This document shows positions 54,740-64,000 of a DNA stretch of 64,000 nt, piece after piece. The first letter of the stretch is position 1. Every line of letters starts with the position of its first letter. Source of the stretch: Takakia lepidozioides (lineage: Eukaryota > Streptophyta > Takakiopsida > Takakiales > Takakiaceae). The position numbers and the translations under genes were made by a program. A model generated the notes under the pieces. It searched no databases, was not told the DNA's origin, and worked only from the letters and a program-made list of their open reading frames with translations. The stretch spans positions 18,788,001 to 18,852,000 of the forward strand of contig CM060732.1 in assembly GCA_030704615.1 (NCBI GenBank). The letters are read 5' to 3'.

Positions 54740-55819
54740 CTAAGGTCCTCTCTGCCCTTCCCTGAGCTTCACCTGAGCCCCCTTGTTGCCTTGAGCACGT
54801 TGAGGTAGTGGTTGGCTAGGAGCACCACTACCCCGTGGTGTCTCCTTAGCAAATCCCACCATGACCACTCGTTCCTCCACCATGTTGAGCTCTATCCGCT
54901 CTGCCAGCAAAAACACATTTGCTAAGGTGGGTTGGGCCGCTTGTAGGAGAGTTGCATCCCGCACCCTTCTCCTCAGCTCCTTGTCCAATATCCCATACCA
55001 GAATTGGACTGCCTGAGCTTCCGTAACCCCTTGGGTTACATTTATCAAGCGCCTCATGCGAGTGAAAGCCTCCCTCAAGCTCTCGATCGGCTTCCGTTGG
55101 AACTCTTGCAAGCTCCGCAACTTCTCTGTCCTCACCCCTTGGTAGTTCCCTCTCAACTCTTCGAAGAACTCCACAACAGGGTTGAAGGCAGGCACGGGTG
55201 CTAGTGCTGGTCCGGTAGTGGCTTGGGTGGACGTCATAGCTACTGTATCACCAGTCCCACTAGTTCCATTGCTACTTGCTGAAGCTGCCGGTGCAGCGGC
55301 AGGTGTAGCCACTGCCCTCGTGGCTCTAGTGCCCCTAGTGATGGAGACATAGTCGGGTGACCAGTACATCCTCCACTCCTCAATCTCAACCTCATGCCCC
55401 CGCCTGAACTCATGGTAATCATCCATAGGCGGCCCCTCAAGGTGCTGAAACAGCCCTTTCCATGCCATGAACGGCGTAAATAAATGTGGATTGCGCATTT
55501 GCTGCAAATCACACCAACTATCAAACTCTTGGATAAAATCATCCAACTCGATGGTGCCCACCGCCCCAGAGTACCTTCGTGGCCCCTTGGTAGCTCCATA
55601 CATCTCCTCCATTGTGTCCCACAACAATGACAAAGAAACAACTTGCACCGCCGGTATGAGTCCTCCTGATTCACAATCCGAATCAGAACCTTCCGTAGAA
55701 GACACAGGAGGTGAAGGTGGCCTAAACCGCACACCTCGTCTCGTGTACCCACTAGTATCGCTAGTGCTCGAACCGGCCTTGTCCCCAGCAACTAGTGGCA
55801 CCTCCGTGTTGACACTCAA
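54740..55819 (-). CDS. Gag of the DNMT-carrying element
   Basis: This is an open frame of 359 codons. LDDFIQEFDSWCDLQ, FTPFMAWKGLFQHLEG, FFEELRGNYQGV, LRSLQEFQRKPIESLREAF and FWYGILDKELRRRV form the retrotransposon gag fold. The protein forms the particle. TAG (54738) ends it shortly before the zinc knuckles, which are therefore separated from Gag in this copy. The ATG at 55819 is the first in frame. Confidence 0.8.
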   Translation of the reverse strand: MSVNTEVPLVAGDKAGSSTSDTSGYTRRGVRFRPPSPPVSSTEGSDSDCESGGLIPAVQVVSLSLLWDTMEEMYGATKGPRRYSGAVGTIELDDFIQEFDSWCDLQQMRNPHLFTPFMAWKGLFQHLEGPPMDDYHEFRRGHEVEIEEWRMYWSPDYVSITRGTRATRAVATPAAAPAASASSNGTSGTGDTVAMTSTQATTGPALAPVPAFNPVVEFFEELRGNYQGVRTEKLRSLQEFQRKPIESLREAFTRMRRLINVTQGVTEAQAVQFWYGILDKELRRRVRDATLLQAAQPTLANVFLLAERIELNMVEERVVMVGFAKETPRGSGAPSQPLPQRAQGNKGAQVKLREGQRGP

Positions 55820-56476
55820 CCGGTCATGAACATGTCCCTAACCCCCTCTCCACAAGGTAACCGGGTAGAGAACATGTTGCGGCTTATGGTTTGGAATACT
55901 AAGTTCCTAACATAGCCTACACCTGTACCTGCATCCACCGCAAGCACTCCTATGGTTGGCTGGTCATCACCTCCAACCTTACCACAGGAGAAACAATGAT
56001 GGTCTGGCTGGTCATCACCCCAGCCTCACCATCGACAGCATGCTCTAGGACTGGCCGGTGATCAAATCCGGACCAATCACCTATAAAAACAAGCGCCCAC
56101 ACAAAACTAGCATGGCGCACAGTCAAGCATGCAGGTATGGAGGGGATCCAAACACAAGAAATCATAACGACAACTCCCCCACACCAAAAACAACTCCACG
56201 GTGTTGCTCCTGCAAGGGCACCCCAGCCCAAACCCGGACTGACTCTTGCCTCCACCTACGGAAAGATCTTGGCCTAATGAGAGGGTGGAAACTACGAGGA
56301 AGAGAAGCTAAAGCAATGCCTAACCCCAGCATGCCCTCATCCCAATACTCTTCCTCTCCTCTCTTCCCTCACTTGCATGACCATGGGAATATCATGAAGA
56401 TACTCCTCAAACCGCCCTCCACGAGCTTCAAAATTCGGCCTTCAAGACCACATGTAAGTCCTTAGGCAGTCCACCA
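55820..56476. other. 5' leader region of the retroelement (minus sense)
   Basis: No gene was recognised. The stretch contains the words GGCTGGTCATCACC and GGCTGGTCATCACCCC repeated (55960 and 56010). A primer-binding site complementary to initiator tRNA-Met was looked for and not found. Confidence 0.35.
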
Positions 56477-57612
56477 GTGCCTCCACGAGTCAGCACAGGC
56501 CGTCCACAGGTCAACACGGGCCACCACAGACCAGCACAGGCCCACACAGCTCACTGGTCACAGCCGTCACAGCCGTCACAGCCCATCACAACCCCAAAGG
56601 CCAAAGGCACAGCCTGTCACAGCCCTACAAAGGTCATAGGGTCACAGCCCCAAAGGCCACAACCTATCACAGCCCCTCACAGCCCCATAGGCCACAGGGC
56701 ACAGCCTGTCACAGCCTGTCACAGCCTGTCACAGCCCGACACAGGTCACAGGGGTCACAGCCCCAAAGGCCACAGCCCCTCATAGCCCGTCACAGCCCCA
56801 CAGGCCACTGGGCACAGCTGTCACAGCCCGCCACAGCCTGTCATAGCCCCTCACAGCCCCTCACAGCCCCACAAGCCACAGGGCACAGCCTGTCACAGCC
56901 CCTTATAGCCCGTCACAGCCCCACAGGCCACAGCCTGTCACAGCCCCTCAGGCCCGTCTCAGCCCCTCATAGCCCGTCACAGCCCCCAGGCCACAGGGCA
57001 CAGCCTGTCAAGCCCTCACAGCCCGTCACAGCCCGCCACAGCCCGCCACAGCCTATCACAGCCTCATAGCCCGTCACAGCCCGTCACAAACCCCACAGGC
57101 CACAGGGCACAGCCTATCACAGCCCGCCACAGCCCATCACAGCTCGCCACAACCTGTCACATCCCGTCACAGCCCCTCACAGCCCATCACAGCCCCACAG
57201 GCCACTGGGCACAGCCTGTCACAGCCCATCACAGCTCGCCACAGCCCGTCACAGCCCGTCACAGCCCGTCACAGCCCCAAAGGCCTCAGGCACGGCCTGT
57301 CACAGCCCATCACAGCCCCACAGGCCACTGGGCACAGCCTTCACAGCCCCTCACAGCCCCAAAGGCCTCAGGCACGGCCTGACACAGCCCCTCACAGCCC
57401 GTCACAGCCCCAAAGGCCTCAGGCACGGCCTGTCACAGCCCCTCACAGCCCCAAAGGCCACGGGCACAGTCTGTCACAGCCCCTCACAGCCCCTCACAGC
57501 CCCACAGGCCACTGGGCACAGCCTGTCACAGCCCCGCACAGCCCGTCACAGCCCCACAGGCCACTGGGCACAGCCTGTCACAGCCCATCACAGCTCGCCA
57601 CAGCCCCTCACA
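56477..57612. repeat. CACAGCCC(N)TCACAGCCC satellite
   Basis: More than one hundred copies of a 10-base unit TCACAGCCCN lie in 1.1 kb, with a higher-order unit ending CCCACAGGCCACTGGGCACAG or CCCCAAAGGCCTCAGGCACG about every 60-110 bases. It is very C-rich on the plus strand. It lies between the presumed LTR promoter and gag of the DNMT-carrying element. Confidence 0.9.
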
Positions 57613-58735
57613 TAAGGGAAGTCAGCCCTTCCCTCTTCCTTGCTTGCCCTCCAAGCTTGAAGATAGAAGCTTCAATGAGCTGAATACATGCTCCACATAT
57701 GCAACCTCTTCACACACGAGATATCAGCCCCCTATCTTGGCTCCTTGGCTCCTTGATGCTCTCTAAGACAAGACTAAGCACTCCACAGCCTTTGCCAAGC
57801 TCCTGAAACCCTAAGGCTTACATTTCCAGCCACAAGACACTTCTCTTGTGGTGCAAGAGCTCTTCTTCCAAGCTCTGAAACCCTAGGTGCACATTCCATG
57901 GCCTTGCCGCACCTCTTAGCTCCTGTTCCAGCCCTGCTCTTGCCATGACAAGAGCCCTCTCAATGCTGAAGCTTGAGATTGAAACCCAATCTCACCATAC
58001 TCCACAAAGTGCACTGATTTGCCCCAAGCCAAATCAGCCCTTTCGCTTGGTCTTGCAATCATTCACACAATGAAAGCTCGCATTCCCAAGTCCAGTTCTC
58101 AGCTTTGCCACTAAAGCCACTATAACCTGCTCTTGACTGGTCCTCTTCCAATCGTGCTTGCTCATGCATGTACACAATCTGAAACCATCAAGGTGCTCTG
58201 GAATTACCTGTAGCATGGTGCTTTCATCTCTGAAGCTGAAGATCGAATGCCAAGGTCTACCACCTCGTAACCCACATCGCCTCCGCTTCTAACAACCAAG
58301 AGCTCCACGGTGCTCCTTGCATAACAACTTGGTTTCTCTCATTCTCAACAAAAACCACAAGTGCTACAACTAACTTGTATCTGGCACTCACAGATACGAG
58401 CTGATCTTTCTCGAGTGATAAAGAAGAAGAATACAAGCACGAGCTCACAAATCTGAAGCATAAACTCATGCATATATAACCTCATCACTCAAATACAAGT
58501 CAAGCCAAGTGCACCCCACGCCATGGGGAATCCACACTACGGCGCCATAGCTAGGCGCGGTGAGGCTCAACTCGAGAAAGATGAGCTCTTCCGCGCTTGC
58601 CGTGAAGATAACCACTCCAGGGCCTAAATCTGCCTTGACCCCTTGATTGACACTTGGGCCAATCCCAAATGTCAATATGTAAAAGCTAGCTATTTCCTAG
58701 CTAGTTTCACACTAGTGGTAAAATAACTTGACAGT
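57613..58735 (-). promoter_or_regulatory. Possible 5' LTR / promoter region of the DNMT-carrying element
   Basis: On the minus strand TATATA (58478-58473) is followed by a leader toward gag. A TGTCAAG at 58733 could be the LTR start. Only one copy is present because the element is truncated at the other end, so the LTR cannot be confirmed by comparison. No gene was recognised in this kilobase. Confidence 0.3.
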
Positions 58736-58749
58736 GTCGCTGCTGCTGC

Positions 58750-58915
58750 GGCATGACAGTTGACCATCTACCCATGCAGGTTTCTTGTAGCTATTGATCT
58801 ACAGGAAATCATAAGTAATCTTGTGCTTGAAATCTGGCCCCTTTTGGATGAATCTAGATCTACTCTCTATCCCTGCTCTTTCAGCTATCTCTGTTTCTGC
58901 ACAAATCATGCACAC
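58750..58915 (-). repeat. Dispersed repeat, copy 3 (ITYDSMW segment)
   Basis: Plus-strand wording ACCATCTACCCATGCAGG, TTTCTTGTAGCTATTGATC and TGAATCTAGATCTACTCTC parallels 49790-49960 and 59636-59765. It ends in CACACATCAG, directly before the glycosyltransferase fragment. Confidence 0.65.
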
Positions 58916-58920
58916 ATCAG

Positions 58921-59092
58921 GGAGCTAATGATAGGGGAGGAGGGCATGGCAATTCGAACCAGGGTAGGGAAGCTCAAATATTGTGCTCATGAGGATATGG
59001 CAAAGGGTGGATCCTCAACTAAAAACTTGCTGGCCTTTGTGGAGGATCTCAAGTCTCAGATTGTGCAGACCAAGCCTTTGCAGGAAGAATGA
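58921..59092 (+). pseudogene. UDP-glycosyltransferase C-terminal fragment
   Basis: ELMIGEEGMAIRTRVGKLK and EDMAKGGSSTKNLLAFVEDL match the last 50 residues of plant family-1 UDP-glycosyltransferases (pattern IR-x-R-x-x-x-L, GGSS-x-x-NL-x-x-F/L-x-ED-L). The frame ends with a stop at 59090. Sequence upstream of 58921 is the dispersed repeat, so only a 3' exon piece was captured or left. No catalytic PSPG box is present. Confidence 0.65.
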
Positions 59093-59399
59093 TTGATTGT
59101 TGACACTGTCTCTTGCATGCCCTAAGATCTGAAAATCAAGTTGAAAAAGTAAACCACGTGACTCTGTTCAACCCATCTGCTGAAGGCCTTAAGAGACATT
59201 TAGGGCTGGTTCTGATAAGAGAAAAAATAGGGTGAAATGTGTTGAAGAAGGTGCCTTGAGTAGCAGTGCCTGAATTTTATCAATTGTGCCGCCGCTTCTT
59301 CTCTCATTCCACAGGGATTCATAGGTACTATTAATGTGCTGGGTCAGTGAAAAAATAGTTTTTTTTTTTACTTCTTATTATCCACATATATATTGTTGT

Positions 59400-59640
59400 A
59401 TAATTTACTGCTGCCTGCAACCCCGATTTCAACGCGACTGCCATAACATTCAAGGCCACCACGTCCTTAGAGCCCCAAACCTGCCAAAGGAACTTACAAC
59501 CTAGCTCAATAATCCACAAGATCAAAAGATAGGGTATGGTTTGTATGCAGGCCTCACGAAACAGGCCAGACAGGTTGAGCTGCGCATCGACCGCAGAATG
59601 ACAAAGGCCAAAACATAGGTTGTAGCATGCCAATCTGGAG
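59400..59640 (-). repeat. Inverted copy of the 61.27-61.56 kb repeat
   Basis: On the minus strand CTACAACCTATGTTTTGGCC, then TTGTCATTCTGCGGTCGATG, CTGTTTCGTGAGGCCTGC and ATACAAACCATACCCTATC match segments at 61320-61430 and 63745-63850 (plus). It is a mobile-element repeat of unknown class. Confidence 0.7.
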
Positions 59641-59765
59641 CTTGAAATCCGGCCCTCTTGGATGAATCTGGACCCACACTCTATCCCTGCTCCTTCGGCT
59701 ATCCATACCTCTGCACAAATCATGCATAGTACCTCCTTGCTTTGCTGCTAGCAGCTGACACCTAG
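59636..59765 (-). repeat. Dispersed repeat, copy 4
   Basis: CTGGAGCTTGAAATCCGGCC and TGAATCTGGACCCACACTCT then GCTGCTAGCAGCTGACA repeat the sequence at 49860-49982. GCTGCTAGCAGC is itself a 12-base palindrome. Confidence 0.7.
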
Positions 59766-59934
59766 ATTTGTTCCAACAAACACCCTACTTCTCACACTAG
59801 TTCCTATGCTGACTTGCGCTTCCAACAGGCATTCACCTTTTTGCACCAACGTCGAGCTAACTATTCAACCTGAAAATTTAGGGATGACTCTGAATCCTGA
59901 TAATAGGGAAAACAAGCTGAAATGTGTTGAAGAA

Positions 59935-60050
59935 GGTGCTCATATGTCTGCAAAGCCTCCATCCCGCGCCCTTGTTGTGCATATCCTGCAATCATCGCAC
60001 TCCACGACACCACATCTCGTTCAGCCATACTGTTGAACACTCCCTGCTGT
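59935..60050 (-). pseudogene. PPR repeat fragment
   Basis: VFNSMAERDVVSWSAMIAGY followed by AQQGRGMEALQTYEHL is one PPR motif of the PLS class. The flanks show no further repeats. It is a single captured or decayed motif and not a functional gene. Confidence 0.65.
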
Positions 60051-60060
60051 CTCCGCTCTA

Positions 60061-60790
60061 AAGCTCCCATATAGCACACGTCGCACGACAATGGCCGACA
60101 CAACAAGAGCAAACATACAGGTCGATCCCACAAACAGTACACTCGCTGCGCGACACTTCTCTCTCTCTATTCTCTCCTCCCCCCGCCCACCCGCTCTCTC
60201 ATGTGCACACAGCAAGATACTAGTATTTTAGAAACCGCTTATCCTGGTTCGCGAACCTTAAGAAAACACATATGGTGGCACTAAGACAAACAAACGCTAA
60301 GTCCCTAATCCTGCGCTCTCGAACCACGCCGACCCCAAAAAAACAATAAGTCCCAGCCAGGCTACACACTGCGACCTAGCAACCTTAAACTCGAGCCAAA
60401 TGCATTTTCATTCGTTCAGACGTTCATACAATAGTTGCCAGCAAGGCGTTTTCTTTATCGTTTGTTCATACGTTCATCCAATAGTTGCCAGCAAGGCGTT
60501 TGTTTATCATTCGTTCATATAATTCAGTTGTTTTGTTTCACTAACCTTAACCAGCACACGATTAGTTTCACAGCGTAATAACCCACAGGTCTCCTCAGCT
60601 CATACGCGTGCCATTGCTTAACTGGTTGTCTCAGTCAGCTCATTTTAGGTAGTCAAAGTCTCTCACTACAGTCAAAATTTTCGCGGTTGTCTAGCACCTC
60701 GAATATTTTAATATAAATTTTGACTGCAAAATGGTTGGAACAGTCAAAAGTGACAACAGTCAACGCCAGTGTCAAACTAAATCGTCGAAA
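60061..60790. other. Stretch without genes; short tandem duplication
   Basis: CATACAATAGTTGCCAGCAA at 60427 and CATCCAATAGTTGCCAGCAA at 60475 form a 48-base tandem duplication with CGTTCATACGTTCATCC between them. Nothing else was recognised. Confidence 0.5.
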
Positions 60791-60799
60791 TTACATAGG

Positions 60800-61565
60800 G
60801 TGTGTTGTAGTGTCTCTCTTGCAGCGGGAAACACTGCTGTGAATGCAGTGGCATCTTCCCTCCTCTGGCTTTTAAGTTTAGCAAGGGCATTTGTGCTGGG
60901 AAGTCTCTCTCCCTCCTTTCTGGTGCCTTGCGTTTTTGCCTGTTTTGCTTCATTGCTCATGTGATTTGTGGAGGCGGCTTGCTGTGGGTGGTGATGGCGC
61001 ATAACCCTCTTCCCCAATTGCTTAAGGTGCCTTTGGAGTTTAGGGATCCTCATGTTCTTATCTTCTTCTCTTGCTTTTGATTTCTTTGTTGACATCGATG
61101 ACAAGTGTGAGGGTCTGTGATTCACTTGGGGTTCCACAATCCTCACTAATCTGTTGATTTTGTGGGGGCTTGTGATGGGAGTAGGTGAGGATCCTCACCT
61201 ACTTTGAAATTTCTTGAGCATGCAGTTGGGATATGGGCTGAGGAGACATGTTAGTTATTGCGCTTTGAGGTGGCTGCTGCCTGCAGCCCCGATTTCAACC
61301 CGACTACTCCTAGTTTGGCATGCTACAGCCTATGTTTGGCTTTTGTCGTTCTGCCGTCGATGGGCAGCTCGACCTGTCTGGCCTGTTTCCTAAGGCCTGC
61401 ATACAAACCATACCCTATCTTTTGATCTTTGACAGCAGGGCCTGTGGATTATTGAGCTACGTTGTAAGTTCTTTGGGCCATAGAGGATCTGGTTTTATGG
61501 GGGCTGCTTCGGTAGGTTTGGGGCTCTAAGGACATGGTGGCCTTGAATGTTATGGCGGCAGCCTG
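60800..61565 (+). repeat. Long direct repeat, copy 1
   Basis: About 760 bases beginning GTGTCTCTCTTGCAGCGGGA and ending near ATGGCGGCAGCCTGATA match 63225-64000 with scattered differences. It may be an LTR or another terminal repeat. The part at 61265-61560 also occurs inverted at 59400-59640. Confidence 0.75.
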
Positions 61566-62550
61566 ATAAGGAACCGAACTGCTCCTTTTTGGGCCTGTTT
61601 CTGGTGTGTGATAGATCATAATGAGGTGTTCTTTGCAATCTTTAGCATGGATCTCGTAAGCTGTAATGGAATCCTACCTATAGTTTTGGCCTTGTCATGA
61701 CATCAGGCCTATGACCTGCAATCTGAGTTTTCAAGATGCTTGTGTGTACATGTCTTGAATTTGCAATATGACAGGCTGATCTTACATTCCCTTGACGCCT
61801 TGTATGATTACACGTCTTGGGGTGATTACAAATGGTATGGAATCTGTTTTATCATGCCCAAGTGGATTGCTTGGAGGCATGTCCTGATTCTGAAATATTG
61901 CAGGTTGGTCCTTATGCTTTGCTTGATGCATGACCTATGCTGATAAGGTAAGGTGTTGCAATCAGTGATTCTGACTTTGTCATGACACCAGGCTCGTAAC
62001 CTGCAATTTAATGATTCATTGGCCAAGATGGCCGGATTTCGGGTGTTTAAGATGCTTGCATCCCCTACAAGAACAAACCCCGCCCTCCCACCCTGTTTTA
62101 TCATGACTGATTGGGTGATGTCAATTCATGGGAAGCTATGACAAGAATGGAAATGTTAGATGGTGCCCTGTTTTGGGCTGTTTATGTCTTTAATTGACAA
62201 TGACCCTAGTAGGGTCTTGTCCATGTTTTGACATGACATGAATATCTTCCCACTCTCTCCTTCTCTTATTAACTTTTTCTTCCCCCTCTTTCCCTCTGTG
62301 GTTTTTTTGGTTTTGTGAGTAGCACAAAAGAGAGGAGAGAGAGAGCGAGAGAGGGAGGGAGAGGGAGAGAGAGAGGGAGTGAGAGGGAGAGATCAGGAAA
62401 CAAAAAGAAAAAGAGGAAGGTGGGGGGGGGAGGGGGTGACTGAGCAGCAGCTGCTCAGTCACTCCCCCCCACCTTTTTGTTTTTTCTTTGTTGCCCCCTC
62501 TCTACTGGGAATTGGCAGGTTGCTATCGGTGTTGATTCTTTGTTTTCTCA
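61566..62550. other. Stretch between the direct repeats, no gene
   Basis: Repeated phrases CTTGTCATGACA(T/C)CAGGC and GACCTGCAAT/AACCTGCAAT appear at about 61690 and 61978. A GA/AGAGGG microsatellite lies at 62327-62395. No coding sequence was recognised. Confidence 0.45.
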
Positions 62551-62554
62551 TCCT

Positions 62555-63075
62555 CTATCAGGCTTTTTCATCCATACCGAATGAGCCACCAGGATGGACA
62601 CTGAATTACCTCTAGGATGGCTCTTTTGGCCTTTTCATTCCTCCTCTATTGACTCTCATCCATACCGGATGAGTCACCATGGAAGAAAAGAATTACCTCT
62701 ATGGAGGTTGCCAACAACATCATGTTTTTCCATCCGTACCGGATGAAAAACTACCAGGGTGATAATTTTTCATTCCTCTTTTATTGACTCTTTTTATCCA
62801 TACCGGATGGTCTGGTAAGGAATGATAGAATTACCTAGATGGAGGTAAGGCGCTGCCACGGATGATATTCCCTACTTTTTCATCTTGACACAAATGATCT
62901 GTCTATGGATGATATGATTATGGCCTGGAATTGATCTTTACTATCCCTAATTATGATTAATTACGGTGGAAACCCTAACCCCTATCCCAAAACCTATTTT
63001 TAACCTTGCTGCGGATGAAATCCGTCAGGGTATGTGGATTCGTCCTACTGTTTTTCATCCACGGATGAATAATCG
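62555..63075. repeat. Series of CATCC(A/G)TACCGGATG palindromes
   Basis: TCATCCATACCGAATGA (62569), TCATCCATACCGGATGAG (62648), CCATCCGTACCGGATGA (62729) and TATCCATACCGGATGG (62802), with related GGATGAAATCC and CATCCACGGATGAA near 63014-63070. Spacing is about 75-85 bases. Each is a near-perfect inverted repeat centred on TACCGG-like sequence. Confidence 0.6.
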
Positions 63076-63224
63076 GGGGACAACCCTATGTCGTCTCTCC
63101 TGCTGTCAGAAGCACGCGATGTGCTTCTGAGCTTGCGAGGAGAGTGTTATGGCGGGCGTGCTTCGGTGGCTGCCCTGTTTGTGGTGTCGTACCCATGCTG
63201 GACGAGCGCCTAGGGGGGCGCGAA

Positions 63225-64000
63225 GGCGGCGCCTTGTCTCTCTTGCAGTGGGAAACACCGCTATGAAAGCAGTGGCATCTTCCCTCCTCTGGCTTTTTCT
63301 GTGCTTAGCAAGGATGCTTATGATGGGAAGTTCTCTCCCTCCTTTCTAGTGCCTTGCGATTGCGCCTGCTTTGCTTCATTGCTTATGTGCTTTGTGGAGG
63401 TGGCTTGCTGCGGGTGGTGATGGCGCATAACCCTCTTCCCCAATTGCTTAAGGTGGCTTTGGAGTTTTGGGATTCTCATGTTCTTATCTCTTTCTCTTGC
63501 TTTTGAATTTCTTAGTTGACATCGATGACAAGTGTGAGGGTCTGTGATTCACCTGGGGTTCCACAATCCTCACTAACCTGTTGGTTTTTGTGGGGGCTTG
63601 TGATGGGACCGGGTGAGGATCCTCACCTACTTTGAAGTTTCCTGAGCATGCAGATTGGGATATGGGCTGAGGAGACCTAGGGTTGTGCGCTCTGTGAGGT
63701 GCTGCTGGCTGCAACCCCCGATTTCAACCCAACTGCCCTTGACTTGATATGCTCCAGCCCGCGTTCTGGCCTTTGTCGTTCTGCCGCCGATGCGCAGTTC
63801 GGCCTGACGGGCTTGTTTCCTAAGGCTTGCATACAAACTATACCCTACCTTTTAATCTTTGACAGCGCAACCTGTGGATTACTAAGCTAGGTTGTAAGTT
63901 ATTTTGGCCAAAGAGGATCTGGTTTTTGGTGGTATGTTTTTGGTGGTTTTGGGTAACTATGGATCTGATGGCCTTGAAGTTTAAGGCGGCAGCCTGGTAG
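63225..64000 (+). repeat. Long direct repeat, copy 2, cut by the window end
   Basis: This repeats 60800-61565 in the same orientation with about 10-15 percent visible differences and small indels. The start is at GTGTCGTACC..TTGTCTCTCTTGCAGTGGG. The window ends at AAGGCGGCAGCCTGGTAG, close to the same point at which copy 1 ends, so the two copies may share the same boundary. Confidence 0.75.

Larger units (their letters stand above)
51067..55819 (-). mobile_element. Retrotransposon with gag, protease, C5-DNA methyltransferase and RT; truncated
   Basis: Minus-strand order: gag (55819-54740), zinc knuckles and Gly/Arg-rich linker (54717-53650), protease (about 53612-53100), DNMT domain (about 52880-52100), RT (51780-51067). 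The order is unusual, since plant gypsy elements normally place RT directly after protease. RT ends abruptly after YIDDII at a junction with a SWIM remnant, so RNase H, integrase and the 3' LTR are missing. At least four in-frame stops or shifts are present. Confidence 0.85.

Noticed and set aside
55922-56060. Search for an initiator-Met primer-binding site before gag of the DNMT-carrying element
   Set aside because: No TGGTATCAGAGC-like word was found in the minus-strand leader, so no PBS is annotated.

Overview
This window looks like nuclear DNA of a large, repeat-rich land-plant genome. The signs are one spliced plant gene with GT-AG introns, fragments of plant PPR and UDP-glycosyltransferase genes, Ty3/gypsy, Mutator-like and CACTA elements, and many satellites and microsatellites. 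The wording of the PPR remnant near 49.4-49.7 kb resembles the expanded PPR families of ferns and other seedless plants, so I lean to a fern or relative. That is inference. There are no bacterial operons, rRNA genes or CRISPR arrays.

Layout. 1.0-5.4 kb: the only clear host gene, six exons encoding about 524 residues, with the N-terminal domain of plant MYC/bHLH-type regulators but no bHLH; its leader holds three tiny uORFs. 8.0-9.0 kb: a fold-back element with long inverted arms. 10.9-13.7 kb: a decayed copy of a ParB-like gene, interrupted by a small inverted-repeat element. 17.3-19.5 kb (-): the 3' half of a Ty3/gypsy element (RNase H, integrase). 20.1-27.6 kb (+): a Mutator-like transposase region with duplicated SWIM zinc-finger exons and a hairpin-rich satellite. 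27.7-29.2 kb: another satellite. 29.4-34.7 kb (-): the 5' half of a gypsy element with two extra related ORFs ahead of gag. 35.4-42.0 kb: divergent genes for a DNA N6/N4-methyltransferase-like protein (-) and a ParB-like protein (+), surrounded by 24-bp palindromes. 42.7-47.1 kb (+): a decayed zinc-finger transposase. 47.5-49.4 kb (+): the 3' part of a CACTA transposase. 49.4-51.1 kb: PPR and SWIM remnants. 51.1-58.7 kb (-): a retrotransposon with gag, protease, a C5 cytosine methyltransferase and a truncated reverse transcriptase, in that order. 58.7-64.0 kb: gene scraps and long direct repeats.

The two most interesting systems are both mobile elements carrying DNA methyltransferases. One is the retroelement with a DNMT domain between protease and RT. 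The other is the MTase/ParB pair, whose palindromes (11-bp arms, 2-bp centre) recall ParB/parS-type sites. Shorter or variant forms of the same palindrome appear around the ParB pseudogene at 13.4-13.7 kb, at both edges of the Mutator-like element and inside its satellite. This suggests a shared structural theme among elements from several lineages. Most of these genes carry stops or frameshifts, often explicable as C-to-T changes, as expected for methylated, silenced elements.
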